Assembly (NCBI RefSeq): GCF_000014885.1
Contig: NC_011566.1
Location: 682,001 to 746,000 of the forward strand
Length of the DNA: 64,000 nt
Direction: 5' to 3'
From: Shewanella piezotolerans WP3
GTDB taxonomy: Bacteria > Pseudomonadota > Gammaproteobacteria > Enterobacterales > Shewanellaceae
A program made the position numbers and the translations under genes. Below the pieces are notes generated by a model. That model did not search any database. It saw only the letters and a list, made by a program, of their open reading frames with translations, and was not told the origin of the DNA. Below, piece by piece: positions 33,028 to 42,690 of the stretch; positions within the stretch are counted from its first letter, which is position 1; each line of letters starts with the position of its first letter.

Positions 33028-35946
33028 TTAGAACTTGATATTTGCGCTAATACGAACATAGCGTGGTTCTTCAAACTCTGTTGGTAGACCATAAGATGGA
33101 TCATATTGACCACCAATAGTCATATTTTCAGAAGTTTTTAGTACGTTAGATGAATTGAATATGTTAAATACATCTAAACGAAGGTCAGCTTGAACGCTAT
33201 CTACGAAATCAATGTTATAAACAAGGTTCATATCAACTTTAAAACGCCAATCTTCATTGCCCATACAGCCACGAGCACATTTCTGATCATATGGGTAGTA
33301 AGTTGAACCGTACTCATATGGATCAGGGTATCCTGGTGGTAATGTATCTGCAGCAAATGCATTCTTTGGACGACCTGATTGAGCTAGAACATTAGCACCA
33401 ATTGATAGGTTTTCAATGATCTGGTAAGCACCGTATGCCTTAATTGTATGGCGGCGATCGTTTGGTAGATCTCCGTTAGCACCATCCATAAGGTAAGGGA
33501 AATCCCAGTCAGTTGTTAGACCAGCATCATCTTGACCGTTATCTGATTTAACGTAACCTTCTGCGTTACCGTAACTTTGAGCCCAAGTGTATGATGCGTT
33601 AAATGCCCAATCATCATTCCAAGTACGATTCAAAGTAAGTTCTACTGAGTTATAAATACGCTCAGGATCTGGGTAGCCTAAATCTTCAGCAGCAATAACT
33701 ACTTTTTCTAGAGTACCATCTCCATCGGTATCATAAGATACGTGCACGTCAGTATTAGGGTTAGTTAGTACATATACGTGAGCACCGCTTTCTGCCCAAC
33801 CGTTTGCCGCAATACCTTTGTCAATCGTGATGTCATCAATGATGCTCTTAAGATCACGGTGAGTAAATTTAATACCTGCAGACCAATCTTCATCAAGGTT
33901 ACGTTGATAACCTAAAATGAACTCATCTTGGAACATTGGATCGATAGAAGTATCTAAGATCTCCGCTGGATCAGCTACTGTACCATCTGAGTAAATTTGC
34001 TTGTCACCAATTGAAGCGCCAAGAGTCGGTAGTCCATCAGCACCTACACTTGTTAGCTCATTCCATTCAGCGGTAAAGTTTTCTGCACCAGCCATACGTA
34101 CGTTGGTGTTTGATGCAACAGGGATATGGTAGCGACCCCAGTTAGCAAAAATCTTAGATTCGCCGTCATCCATAGGATCCCAAGAGATACCTAAGCGAGG
34201 AGCAAGTTGATTTTCAATTTCGATAAAGGCTTTGTCGTCAGCGTTCAAGTTCTCAAACGACTCTGAGCGAAGTCCTATACGTGCGGTTAAGTTTGGTAAA
34301 ATGCTCCAAGTATCTTCAATATACCAAGCTGTTGACTTGCTTGTAAATTCACCACCATTTTCATAAACACGTGTTCTAGCATATTCCATGTCAGTAGGAA
34401 GCTCGACGCCGTTTACTGACTGACCTGCAGCACCTTTGTAATAGCGGTAGTAAACATGTCCTGAGTAAAAGCTGTTCTCAAGTGAAGTGTTATCTTCAAA
34501 GTCATAACCTACTTTAATTGCATGATCTTCGAAGTAATCAAAATTAAAGTTAATATTTGTTTGTTTACGAACATCGCTCTCAGCAGATGAAGTGAAGTTC
34601 TGCCAGCAACCTAATGGTACTAGACCTGCATCACGGTCATCGTAAATAGCAGGACAAGTTTCGTCCTCTGGTGCTTGGCGGGTTGAATCGAATTCAACTT
34701 CGGCGTACAAAGCATCCATTGAAAGCCAATCTGTAAATCGACCTACATATTGAGCAGACCAAGTTGTACCACCACTGCTAAGCACTGATACTTGATCAGA
34801 AATACCTGAATCTGGATCGTATGCTTTAGTTGTATCAGTAACTTCTTCAGAATCAGAGAAACCCCAAACCATTAATGAGTGGTCATCGGCAATTTGCCAA
34901 TCCACTCGTGCTAACCATAGTGGGTCGTCATACTCTGTCGTAGTATATGTTTCGCCGTTAGCAGAAGCGTTAACTGATTTGTATTTCTGTGGTTGAATTA
35001 AACCGTAGACAAATAACGTATCTTCGATAAGGTCACCAGAAAGTGAAAACTCTGCTTCTAGATCATCTTTTTCATCTTTACTGTTATCCCAAAATGTATC
35101 AAAAGGTTGGATTGAACCTGATGCATTTCCTACAGGGTAACGAACACTAGGGCGTTGCTCGCGAAGAGCATCAGGCTCCCATCTTGCTGCGATTCCAAAA
35201 TCCCAACCATTGTTACCACGTTTGGTTACAGCATTTACAACACCACCAGTTGAGCGTCCAAACTGTGCAGAGTAGCCGCCAGTTTTAACTTGGAACTGGT
35301 CATATGCACTGAAAGGGATATCTGCAATAGAAGTACCACGACGGAAACTAGTTACGTTTACACCGTTGATGATAAAGCTATTCTCTGCAACAGATGAACC
35401 ACCAAATGATGCAAGGTTACCGAAAGCTGAATCACCTTTTGTGGTACCCGGAGCAAGAAGTGCAACAGATACAACATCTTGAGAGATAGGTAAGCGAGCA
35501 ATTTCATCAGCACTAATTGTTAGAGATATTTCTGGTGAAGAAGTATCAACTAGAGCGACTCTAGAACCCGTTACTGAAATGCGTTCTACATCACCTGTAG
35601 TCATTGGTACTTCAATTGATACTTCACTACCGATTGATACCCTTGCACTTTCAATAACTTGTGTTTCATAGCCTGGCTTTGAAATAGTTATCTTATAGTC
35701 ACCAATACTTAGTGACGGAACCTTAAAGGTACCTTTGTCATTAACGGTAACAGAAGTTGAAGAGCCGTTAGCTTTGTTGGTAATGGTTACTGTTGCACCA
35801 GCTAGCGCGCTTTGACTTGATGCATCTGTGATGGTTCCTTTCATTGAGCCCGCAGTATTATTTGCGGCCATCACTGGTGAACTTATTGCAAGGAGCGTCG
35901 AAATAGACGCTGCCAACAATGAGCGTTTTAAATTCACTGTCTTCAT
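33028..35946 (-). CDS. TonB-dependent receptor with carboxypeptidase-regulatory-like domain
   Basis: About 972 residues from the ATG at 35946 (MKTVNLKRSLLAAS) with AAGGA upstream; a TTG two codons earlier is less likely. Signal peptide ending MAA, then a CarboxypepD_reg-like domain (about 30-110, GTITDASSQSALAGATVTITN, quoted in part), plug domain (about 140-250, ending FGRSTGGVVNAVTKRG) and a 22-strand barrel ending VRISANIKF. This Oar-like type is common in Shewanella and Alteromonadales for peptide or glycan uptake; the substrate is unknown. The neighbouring S46 exopeptidase suggests peptide use. The leader is unusually A/C-rich. Confidence 0.9.
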   Translation of the reverse strand: MKTVNLKRSLLAASISTLLAISSPVMAANNTAGSMKGTITDASSQSALAGATVTITNKANGSSTSVTVNDKGTFKVPSLSIGDYKITISKPGYETQVIESARVSIGSEVSIEVPMTTGDVERISVTGSRVALVDTSSPEISLTISADEIARLPISQDVVSVALLAPGTTKGDSAFGNLASFGGSSVAENSFIINGVNVTSFRRGTSIADIPFSAYDQFQVKTGGYSAQFGRSTGGVVNAVTKRGNNGWDFGIAARWEPDALREQRPSVRYPVGNASGSIQPFDTFWDNSKDEKDDLEAEFSLSGDLIEDTLFVYGLIQPQKYKSVNASANGETYTTTEYDDPLWLARVDWQIADDHSLMVWGFSDSEEVTDTTKAYDPDSGISDQVSVLSSGGTTWSAQYVGRFTDWLSMDALYAEVEFDSTRQAPEDETCPAIYDDRDAGLVPLGCWQNFTSSAESDVRKQTNINFNFDYFEDHAIKVGYDFEDNTSLENSFYSGHVYYRYYKGAAGQSVNGVELPTDMEYARTRVYENGGEFTSKSTAWYIEDTWSILPNLTARIGLRSESFENLNADDKAFIEIENQLAPRLGISWDPMDDGESKIFANWGRYHIPVASNTNVRMAGAENFTAEWNELTSVGADGLPTLGASIGDKQIYSDGTVADPAEILDTSIDPMFQDEFILGYQRNLDEDWSAGIKFTHRDLKSIIDDITIDKGIAANGWAESGAHVYVLTNPNTDVHVSYDTDGDGTLEKVVIAAEDLGYPDPERIYNSVELTLNRTWNDDWAFNASYTWAQSYGNAEGYVKSDNGQDDAGLTTDWDFPYLMDGANGDLPNDRRHTIKAYGAYQIIENLSIGANVLAQSGRPKNAFAADTLPPGYPDPYEYGSTYYPYDQKCARGCMGNEDWRFKVDMNLVYNIDFVDSVQADLRLDVFNIFNSSNVLKTSENMTIGGQYDPSYGLPTEFEEPRYVRISANIKF

Positions 35947-36245
35947 GTTCAATCCTTGTAGAAATATAGCGTTGTTATTTTGTTGTTATTTTGTTGTTTT
36001 TATGTAGCGAAGCTGATGCTATATCGTTGTATAAAATAGATCAAACTGTTCTATAGGGGGTATAATCTTAATACTTAAGGTTGACTGGGGTTTGATCTTG
36101 ATTAAATGCATTGCGATAGCTAATAAAACTGGTTGGCCCTGGCTTTTTTGGTTGTTTCGTCTGAAATGTATGTACACACTTTGAAATGTTTTGAAACGTA
36201 TTGAGTTACAGCAGTAATATTTTTTTGCAGGAGACTGATTGGGAT
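35947..36245 (-). promoter_or_regulatory. TonB-receptor upstream region with A/C-rich leader repeats
   Basis: On the minus strand the 30 bases before the ribosome-binding site consist of near-tandem AACAACAAAAT units (35972-36000), an unstructured A/C-rich leader. No clear -10/-35 pair was identified further upstream. Confidence 0.4.
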
Positions 36246-36293
36246 AAAAAAATGGCAGTTAACTAGGCGAGGAGCTTAGTTAACTGCCATTTT
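36246..36293 (-). terminator. Terminator after S46 peptidase
   Basis: Long stem AAAATGGCAGTTAACTA / TAGTTAACTGCCATTTT with loop AGCTCCTCGCC (minus sense) and a seven-base T-run on the minus strand. Confidence 0.9.
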
Positions 36294-36311
36294 GTATGAT
36301 AAGTAGAGTTT

Positions 36312-38531
36312 TTAGTTTCTGACTAAATCGAGCTCTTCAATCAGGTTCTGTGCATGATCGACTTCATCCATCATCCACAATATGTAGCGGATATCGACAT
36401 GTACTGCACGGGTGATTGTTGGGTTAAAGAACCAGTCCTTGGTAATCGCTTCATAAGTCGAGTCGAAGTTCAGACCCACAAGCTCACCTTTACCGTTGAA
36501 TACTGGAGAGCCTGAGTTGCCGCCTGTGGTGTCAACGCTAGATAGGAAATTAACTGGTACAGAATTAAATTGCTCAGGTTTATCTAAGCAAGAGAATAGA
36601 CGGCATAACCAAGACGCTGGGTCTTGATATACCGTAGCCACTTTATGGCTGCCGTAACGCTGCTCTTCAATCGCTTTTAATAACTTGGCGGGGGCATTAA
36701 ACGGCTCTACTCCAGTGTGTTTTGCTGGAATGCCTTCTAAGCGCGTAAATGGTTGCTTATAAAGTGCATCTTTAGACTGATAGCCATCGACCATGCCATA
36801 GGTGATCCGCAATGTTCCGTTGGCATCTGGGTATACTGGCCAGTTGTTAGACTTGTAGTAAGCAATAACGGCCTTCATGTAGTCCGGACGCGCCATCGAC
36901 AACTTACCTGCTAAAGTCTTAGCTGCCTTTTCGCCACTCATGTTCTTGTCATACAAAGATACGGCAAGACGAATGAAAGGGTCGGCACTGGTTTCAAATG
37001 CTTTTGCATCTGCATCCATCCAAGCGAGTCGTTTTTCCTTGTCGGTTAGTGAGGTGAGTGCATACAAGCCATCTAGCTTCTCAGAAAGGCTGGCTTCGAC
37101 ATCGCCTTCATTGAGCGCGGTATCAAGTTCGCTAACGCGGATATCTTGGTTCAGATATGCTTCTAAATCTTGCAACCAAAGTGTTTTATCAACGCTCACT
37201 GCAAAACTTGAATCAAGACGCTTGAGACGTGCTTTAAACATCTTCATATCACGCTCTTGGTAGCCCTCTTCTCGCTCTGCATCAGGTTTAGCTTTCTCTT
37301 TCGCCAGTCGGTAGAGCTTATTAGCTGTTGCAAGCAGTGCGCTGCTTTGTGCATTTTCAAAGTAGTAGCGGGTTTGACGTTGTTTACGCTGCTCAACCAG
37401 TAGGGTTTCCAATTCATCAAATTGAGTCTGGAAAGATTGGTAGGTTTTGTCTTTTGCTAGCCATGCTTTAAAATCATTTTCGCGGCCTTGCTTAATACCC
37501 GCAATATCTGTGGCTTTAAAGCCGTCGAGTAGACCATTATACTTTTTCATGCGGTTGGCCATTCCGGCAAGCTTGCCTGCGTATTTGATCTTTACTTCAT
37601 TATTGGCAGCGCTCATGGCTTCAATGGTGTCGATACGCAATTGGAAACGAGTCGCGAGTGTAGGATATAACCAATCACTGGCAAATTTGAGTTCACTGGT
37701 TAAGCGGTACCGGCTGGTTGAGCCTGGGTAACCCGCTACAAATACACCGTCACCAGCTTTGACACCATCGGCATTAATCTTTAGATAACTTTTAGGCTGA
37801 TAAGGCACGTTGTCTTTATTAAATACCGCCGGCTTTCCATCTTTACCAACGTAAGCGCGTAGGAAAGTAAAGTCAGCTGAATGACGAGGGTACTCGTAGT
37901 TATCGATATCACCGCCAAAAGCTCCTGCGCTTTCTGGTGGCGCGTACACTAAGCGAACATCACGAATAATAAGTTGTTTAATCAGGTAGTACTCAAGACC
38001 ATTGTGGAAACTACGTACTGAACAACGGTAGTTATCATCTGACTCACACTCTTTAATGAGTGCTTTACGATTGGCTTGGATATTTTCATAGCGCAGTAAC
38101 GGATCGTTACCAATATCTTGTTTTACTTGTGTCGATACATTGGTGACCGCTTCTGTAATATACAGACGTTCATTGGGGCCAGCAGTAGGCTCTTTGTCTT
38201 TACTGGTCGCTAAAAAGCCATCGGCAAGATAATTATGTTCTTTTTTACTGTTATATTGAATAGCACGGTAGGCACAATGATGGTTTGTGACAACTAAGCC
38301 TTGGGGCGAAACAAAACTGGCGGTACAATAGCCCAAACCGACAACGGCATTCATAGGGTAGCGAGTGAGATCGGCAAGTTGTTCTGCTGGGATATCAATA
38401 CCGCGTTCACTGAGCTTATCAGCGATAGAGGGCATCTGATACGGCTGCCACTGTCCTTCATCAGCCATAACTGCTGAGGATGACAATACCCCAGTAGAGA
38501 GAGCGATTGCGGCAATCAATACATTGCGCAT
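36312..38531 (-). CDS. S46 family dipeptidyl-peptidase (DPP7/DPP11-like)
   Basis: A 739-residue exported serine exopeptidase; signal peptide about 1-23 (ending VMA). Chymotrypsin-like catalytic parts: His85 in VTNHHCAYRAI, a central helical domain (about 290-560), and Ser673 in TTGGNSGSPVF. It releases dipeptides from peptide N-termini in the periplasm. The S1-specificity position after NFD (residue 691) is Ser, not the Gly of DPP7 or Arg of DPP11. Downstream of it on the same strand is the TonB receptor, but each has its own terminator. Confidence 0.92.
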   Translation of the reverse strand: MRNVLIAAIALSTGVLSSSAVMADEGQWQPYQMPSIADKLSERGIDIPAEQLADLTRYPMNAVVGLGYCTASFVSPQGLVVTNHHCAYRAIQYNSKKEHNYLADGFLATSKDKEPTAGPNERLYITEAVTNVSTQVKQDIGNDPLLRYENIQANRKALIKECESDDNYRCSVRSFHNGLEYYLIKQLIIRDVRLVYAPPESAGAFGGDIDNYEYPRHSADFTFLRAYVGKDGKPAVFNKDNVPYQPKSYLKINADGVKAGDGVFVAGYPGSTSRYRLTSELKFASDWLYPTLATRFQLRIDTIEAMSAANNEVKIKYAGKLAGMANRMKKYNGLLDGFKATDIAGIKQGRENDFKAWLAKDKTYQSFQTQFDELETLLVEQRKQRQTRYYFENAQSSALLATANKLYRLAKEKAKPDAEREEGYQERDMKMFKARLKRLDSSFAVSVDKTLWLQDLEAYLNQDIRVSELDTALNEGDVEASLSEKLDGLYALTSLTDKEKRLAWMDADAKAFETSADPFIRLAVSLYDKNMSGEKAAKTLAGKLSMARPDYMKAVIAYYKSNNWPVYPDANGTLRITYGMVDGYQSKDALYKQPFTRLEGIPAKHTGVEPFNAPAKLLKAIEEQRYGSHKVATVYQDPASWLCRLFSCLDKPEQFNSVPVNFLSSVDTTGGNSGSPVFNGKGELVGLNFDSTYEAITKDWFFNPTITRAVHVDIRYILWMMDEVDHAQNLIEELDLVRN

Positions 38532-38655
38532 GTTCTTTCCTTATATTGTTTTTGTGTGTTTTATTTATCTGCAGGTCGTATGATGTTAATTGCCTGCTCT
38601 GCTTGAGCCCGTTTTATACCACATTTTGCTTAATCGTTGGAATTTTGGAGATTTA

Positions 38656-40062
38656 ATGTCACAGCAACGCGCCTTTAAGGCCAAAGAAAAGCCAAGAGAT
38701 ATTCAGATGGATGCGCTGAAAATGCCGCCGCATTCCATTGAAGCTGAACAATCTGTTCTCGGTGGCTTGATGTTAGATTCTGACGCATGGGACAGAGTGG
38801 CGGAGGCTGTTGTAAAAGAAGATTTCTACTCGCGGGCTCACTCAATGATTTTCAGTGCCATGGAGGTACTGGTGAGTGCGGGTAATCCAATCGATTTGAT
38901 TACCGTTTCTGAGCAGCTAGAGCTCGAAGACCAATTAGAAGATGTCGGTGGTTTTGCTTACATTGGCGAAATAGCCAAGAATACTCCAAGTGCGGGTAAC
39001 ATACACTCTTATGCTGACATTGTGCGTGAGCGTGCTGTTGTTCGTGACATGATTAAAGTCGCCAACGAAATTGCCGATGCTGGTTTTAACCCTGAAGGGC
39101 GTAATTCAAGTGAACTGCTTGATTTGGCCGAGACCAAAGTCTTTAAGATTGCTGAGCAACGCGCTAATGCAAACGAAGGCCCTGAAGGCATTAAAACCAT
39201 TCTTGAAAAAACGGTCGATAAGATTGAAGAGCTTTATAATAATCCAACTAGTGGTGTGACCGGCGTGTCGAGTGGCTTTGGCGATCTCGATAATATGACT
39301 GCCGGCTTCCAGTCTGGCGACCTTATTATTGTTGCTGCGCGTCCATCTATGGGTAAAACTACTTTTGCGATGAACTTGTGTGAACAAGCTGCACTGCATG
39401 AAGATAAGCCAGTGCTTATTTTTAGTTTAGAGATGCCCTCAGAACAGATTATGATGCGTATGCTGGCATCACTTGGACGAGTGGATCAAACCAAAATTCG
39501 TACCGGACAACTTGATGACGATGATTGGGCACGCGTTTCTTCGACAATGGGAATTATGCTTGAGCAGGGCAAGATGTATATCGATGACGGTTCAGGCTTA
39601 ACACCAACTGAAGTGCGCAGCCGTGCTAGACGTGTTGCTCGTGAATATGGCGGCCTATCCATGATCATGATCGATTACCTTCAGTTAATGCAAGTTCCTG
39701 CGCTAAAAGATAACCGTACGCTAGAAATTTCAGAGATCTCTCGTTCACTTAAAGCCTTGGCAAAGGAATTAGAGATCCCCGTTGTCGCACTATCTCAGCT
39801 TAACCGTTCATTGGAGCAACGTGCTGATAAACGTCCGATTAACTCGGATTTGCGTGAATCGGGCGCAATCGAGCAGGATGCCGACTTGATCATGTTTATT
39901 TACCGTGATGAAGTGTATAACGATGATTCTGAAGATAAAGGCACCGCTGAGATTATTATTGGTAAGCAACGTAACGGCCCTATTGGACGTGTTCGTTTAA
40001 CCTTCCAAGGTCAGTTCTCGCGTTTTGACAATTATGCCGGTCCACAGTTTGAAGAAGATTAA
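38656..40062 (+). CDS. dnaB: Replicative DNA helicase DnaB
   Basis: A 468-residue hexameric helicase. The start is the ATG at 38656 (MSQQRAFKAKEKP) with TTGGAG upstream; the frame is open back to 38590. The N-terminal DnaG-interaction domain (PHSIEAEQSVLGGLMLD) is followed by a linker and the RecA-like C-domain with Walker A ARPSMGKTTFAMN, MIDYLQLM and the arginine-finger region EISRSLKALAKEL. No intein. It precedes alr as in E. coli. Confidence 0.98.
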   Translation: MSQQRAFKAKEKPRDIQMDALKMPPHSIEAEQSVLGGLMLDSDAWDRVAEAVVKEDFYSRAHSMIFSAMEVLVSAGNPIDLITVSEQLELEDQLEDVGGFAYIGEIAKNTPSAGNIHSYADIVRERAVVRDMIKVANEIADAGFNPEGRNSSELLDLAETKVFKIAEQRANANEGPEGIKTILEKTVDKIEELYNNPTSGVTGVSSGFGDLDNMTAGFQSGDLIIVAARPSMGKTTFAMNLCEQAALHEDKPVLIFSLEMPSEQIMMRMLASLGRVDQTKIRTGQLDDDDWARVSSTMGIMLEQGKMYIDDGSGLTPTEVRSRARRVAREYGGLSMIMIDYLQLMQVPALKDNRTLEISEISRSLKALAKELEIPVVALSQLNRSLEQRADKRPINSDLRESGAIEQDADLIMFIYRDEVYNDDSEDKGTAEIIIGKQRNGPIGRVRLTFQGQFSRFDNYAGPQFEED

Positions 40063-40105
40063 TTGTTGTTAATAACCAATTTTAATAACAATAATTCACT
40101 ACAAT

Positions 40106-40140
40106 AGAGCCTCAATGAGGCTCAATGAGGCTCTTACTTT
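40106..40140 (+). terminator. Hairpin with tandem 10-mer between dnaB and alr
   Basis: CTCAATGAGG occurs twice in tandem (40111-40130), flanked by AGAGC and CTCTT. Either unit can form the hairpin AGAGCCTCA/TGAGGCTCT, followed by TACTTTTT. Probably a terminator with a slipped duplication. Confidence 0.55.
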
Positions 40141-40165
40141 TTAACACATACTAGCAAGGTTAGTT

Positions 40166-41242
40166 TTGAAACCATTCCCACGCGCAGAGATCAGCCGCAA
40201 AGCACTAAAGCATAATTTAGCCCGACTGCATGAGTTAGCTCCGTCAAGCAAGGTGATGGCGGTAGTAAAAGCTAATGGCTATGGCCATGGTTTACTCAAT
40301 GTTGCTCAATGCTTAGATAATGCTGATGGCTTTGGTTTAGCGCGCCTTGAAGAAGCACTTGCGCTTCGAACGGGTGGAGTTACCGCTAAATTATTGTTGC
40401 TTGAAGGTTTTTTCCGTATTGGAGATCTAACCACTTTAGTTGAGCATGACATTGAAACCGTGGTGCATCATGAATCTCAGCTGGAAATGTTGGAAAGTAT
40501 CAATTTAACTAAGCCGGTCACTGTTTGGCTTAAAGTCGATAGTGGCATGCATCGTCTTGGCTTTTCGCCTGCGCAGTTCGACGCTACTTACCAAAGGTTA
40601 ATGGCCAATGACAATGTTGCCAAGCCGATCCACTTGATGACTCACTTTGCTTGCGCCGATGAACCGAGCAATCCTAGTACCGCTGAGCAGCAGAGAGTAT
40701 TTGATACCTTGATCAAAGGTCTTCCTGGTGATCGCACACTGGCTAATTCTGCAGGCGCTCTGTTTTGGCAGCAAAGCCAAGCAGACTGGATTAGACCTGG
40801 AATAGCACTTTATGGTGTCTCACCAGTTTTTGGCGATCTCGGCGCTAAACATGGCTTAATGCCTGCGATGGATTTAGTCTCTCAGCTGATTGCTATACGT
40901 GAGCACAAAGCGGGTGAAAGTGCGGGCTATGGTAGCTATTGGACTGCAGAAAAAGACACTAATCTTGGCGTCGTTGCTATCGGGTACGGTGATGGCTATC
41001 CACGCAATGCACCACTTGGTACTCCTGTACTGGTTAATGGTCGTATTGTGCCGATTGTAGGTAGAGTGTCGATGGATATGCTGACCGTGGATCTCGGTAT
41101 TGATGCTAATGATAAAGTGGGCGATCTCGCAGTTTTGTGGGGTAAAGAACTGCCTGTTGAAGAGGTAGCTGAACATATTGGTACTATCGCTTATGAGCTT
41201 GTTACCAAGCTCACTCCTCGCGTTGCTGTTTGCCTAGATTGA
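40166..41242 (+). CDS. alr: Alanine racemase
   Basis: A 358-residue PLP enzyme making D-Ala for peptidoglycan. Lys35 in VVKANGYGHG binds PLP; the second catalytic Tyr is in SAGYGSYWTA; WIRPGIALYG and GRVSMDMLTVDLG are conserved. The start codon is TTG (40166) preceded by AAGGTTAG; no in-frame ATG is nearby. It follows dnaB, the common gammaproteobacterial order. Confidence 0.97.
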   Translation: MKPFPRAEISRKALKHNLARLHELAPSSKVMAVVKANGYGHGLLNVAQCLDNADGFGLARLEEALALRTGGVTAKLLLLEGFFRIGDLTTLVEHDIETVVHHESQLEMLESINLTKPVTVWLKVDSGMHRLGFSPAQFDATYQRLMANDNVAKPIHLMTHFACADEPSNPSTAEQQRVFDTLIKGLPGDRTLANSAGALFWQQSQADWIRPGIALYGVSPVFGDLGAKHGLMPAMDLVSQLIAIREHKAGESAGYGSYWTAEKDTNLGVVAIGYGDGYPRNAPLGTPVLVNGRIVPIVGRVSMDMLTVDLGIDANDKVGDLAVLWGKELPVEEVAEHIGTIAYELVTKLTPRVAVCLD

Positions 41243-41279
41243 GCAATAAATAAAGTTAAGTCGCTTTTGGTGAGGCGGG

Positions 41280-42581
41280 ATGCCCGCCATCTGCGTGAAG
41301 ATTTTTAAATTGAAATTACAATTACTCATTTCTGCTGTGGCCTTGATGCTACAACCTTTAGCTCTTGCGAGCCCTACGATTATCACTAAGCCGCAAGGTT
41401 CGTCAGTGGTCATTAAAGACTCATCATTATCCGAGCAAGATCGCGCTAAGGTGACAACTGCAGAGGCTGAGTTTGTCGCGGTACCATTCGCTTTCTCATC
41501 TGAGTCGCTAAGCACAGCATTAGGTGCTGCAGGTGTGGTTAAGCATGCGGGACAAGTGCAGGCATCCATTCTTGGGATTGGTTTATACAGTGCAAATGAC
41601 AGCTGGATAGGTTACTTAAGTGCACATAATTATCAGATCCCTAAAGTCGATAGCTGGCTGTTTTCGGTTGAGACCTATCAAGCGCAGTTTAAGGAGGGGA
41701 TCTACTATCTCGCAGACCCTGCAATGCCAGAGCAAAACGTCAGCAAGGTAGTCACACTTGGTGATGAATCCTATACCCGTTTGCATGCCAAATATGTACT
41801 ACCATGGGGACGCGGCAGCGCAGGCGCTGCACGTAGCCTTGCTCGCAGTAAAGAGTCTATCAGTTGGAATCCACTCAACTCTGGCGTGACCAGTGTTAAA
41901 GTCAGCCCGTTTGTACAAACGCGTGAGCTACAAGGCTATGAGCATTTACCTGAAAAAGCGCAAGGCGTAGCCCTTGAACTGGATTGGGACAATCGTGATA
42001 ACGGCAAAAATAGCACTCAAGGCGGGCAAACTAGCCTCAAAGTGAGCCGAGATTTTGGCTCTGATGAGCGCAATAGTTGGACGACATGGGAGTTTGAGCA
42101 GAGTGCTTTCTTTGCTATCGGCGGCAACGATTGGTTTGCGCAACAGGTGATGGCATTTAACTTTTATTTGGCAGACACGCCAACTTGGAACGCGCAGAGC
42201 GGTGATAATTACCATCGTCCTCCGTCATTCGCTGGTGTGAGCTTAGGCGGCTTTGACCACCTTAGAGGTTACGCCAGTAAACGCTTTACTGGTCGCTCAG
42301 CGGTTATGTACTCAGCGGAGTATCGTATGCAGCCAAGATGGCAGCCATTACAACAGTGGCCAGTGTTTAACTTGTATGATATTCCATGGTGGCAATGGGT
42401 GGTATTTGCTGAAGCCGGGCAGGTAGCGAATGAGTTTGACGCGGCAGCACTGCATGATGACTTAAAATGGTCGGCAGGTATTGGCGCTCGATTTGAAGTT
42501 GAAAGCGTTGTGGTTAGAGCTGAGCTAGCTTATAGCAATGAAGACAGCCAGTTTTGGGTCATGGTTAACCAGCCTTTTTAG
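41280..42581 (+). CDS. Omp85-like outer-membrane beta-barrel without POTRA domains
   Basis: A 433-residue protein. Signal peptide (LQLLISAVALMLQPLALA); a GTG at 41295 could also be the start. The C-terminal half resembles the bacterial surface antigen (D15) barrel: GVALELDWDNRDNGKNSTQGGQ (quoted in part), then SLGGFDHLRGYASKRFTGRSA with the LRGY/RF motif of Omp85, and final strand FWVMVNQPF ending in Phe. No POTRA repeat is visible before the barrel. Function unknown; it may be a small Omp85-type channel. A hairpin GGCGGG/CCCGCC overlaps the ATG region. Confidence 0.75.
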   Translation: MPAICVKIFKLKLQLLISAVALMLQPLALASPTIITKPQGSSVVIKDSSLSEQDRAKVTTAEAEFVAVPFAFSSESLSTALGAAGVVKHAGQVQASILGIGLYSANDSWIGYLSAHNYQIPKVDSWLFSVETYQAQFKEGIYYLADPAMPEQNVSKVVTLGDESYTRLHAKYVLPWGRGSAGAARSLARSKESISWNPLNSGVTSVKVSPFVQTRELQGYEHLPEKAQGVALELDWDNRDNGKNSTQGGQTSLKVSRDFGSDERNSWTTWEFEQSAFFAIGGNDWFAQQVMAFNFYLADTPTWNAQSGDNYHRPPSFAGVSLGGFDHLRGYASKRFTGRSAVMYSAEYRMQPRWQPLQQWPVFNLYDIPWWQWVVFAEAGQVANEFDAAALHDDLKWSAGIGARFEVESVVVRAELAYSNEDSQFWVMVNQPF

Positions 42582-42596
42582 ACCAATAGTAGATAA

Positions 42597-42618
42597 AAAG
42601 GCACCCTAGGGTGCCTTT
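42597..42618. terminator. Bidirectional terminator between barrel gene and decahaem cytochrome
   Basis: Perfect 22-bp palindrome AAAGGCACCC-TA-GGGTGCCTTT between convergent genes. Confidence 0.7.
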
Positions 42619-42690
42619 GACTTTTGCAGGGGATAAAAAGGTTAGAGTATACCTAGGGACAAGTTAGGCACTCTGTTGTTAGCGCAATTT

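Noticed and set aside
40106..40140. Tandem repeat as a CRISPR unit
   Set aside because: Only two adjacent 10-mers with no spacers.
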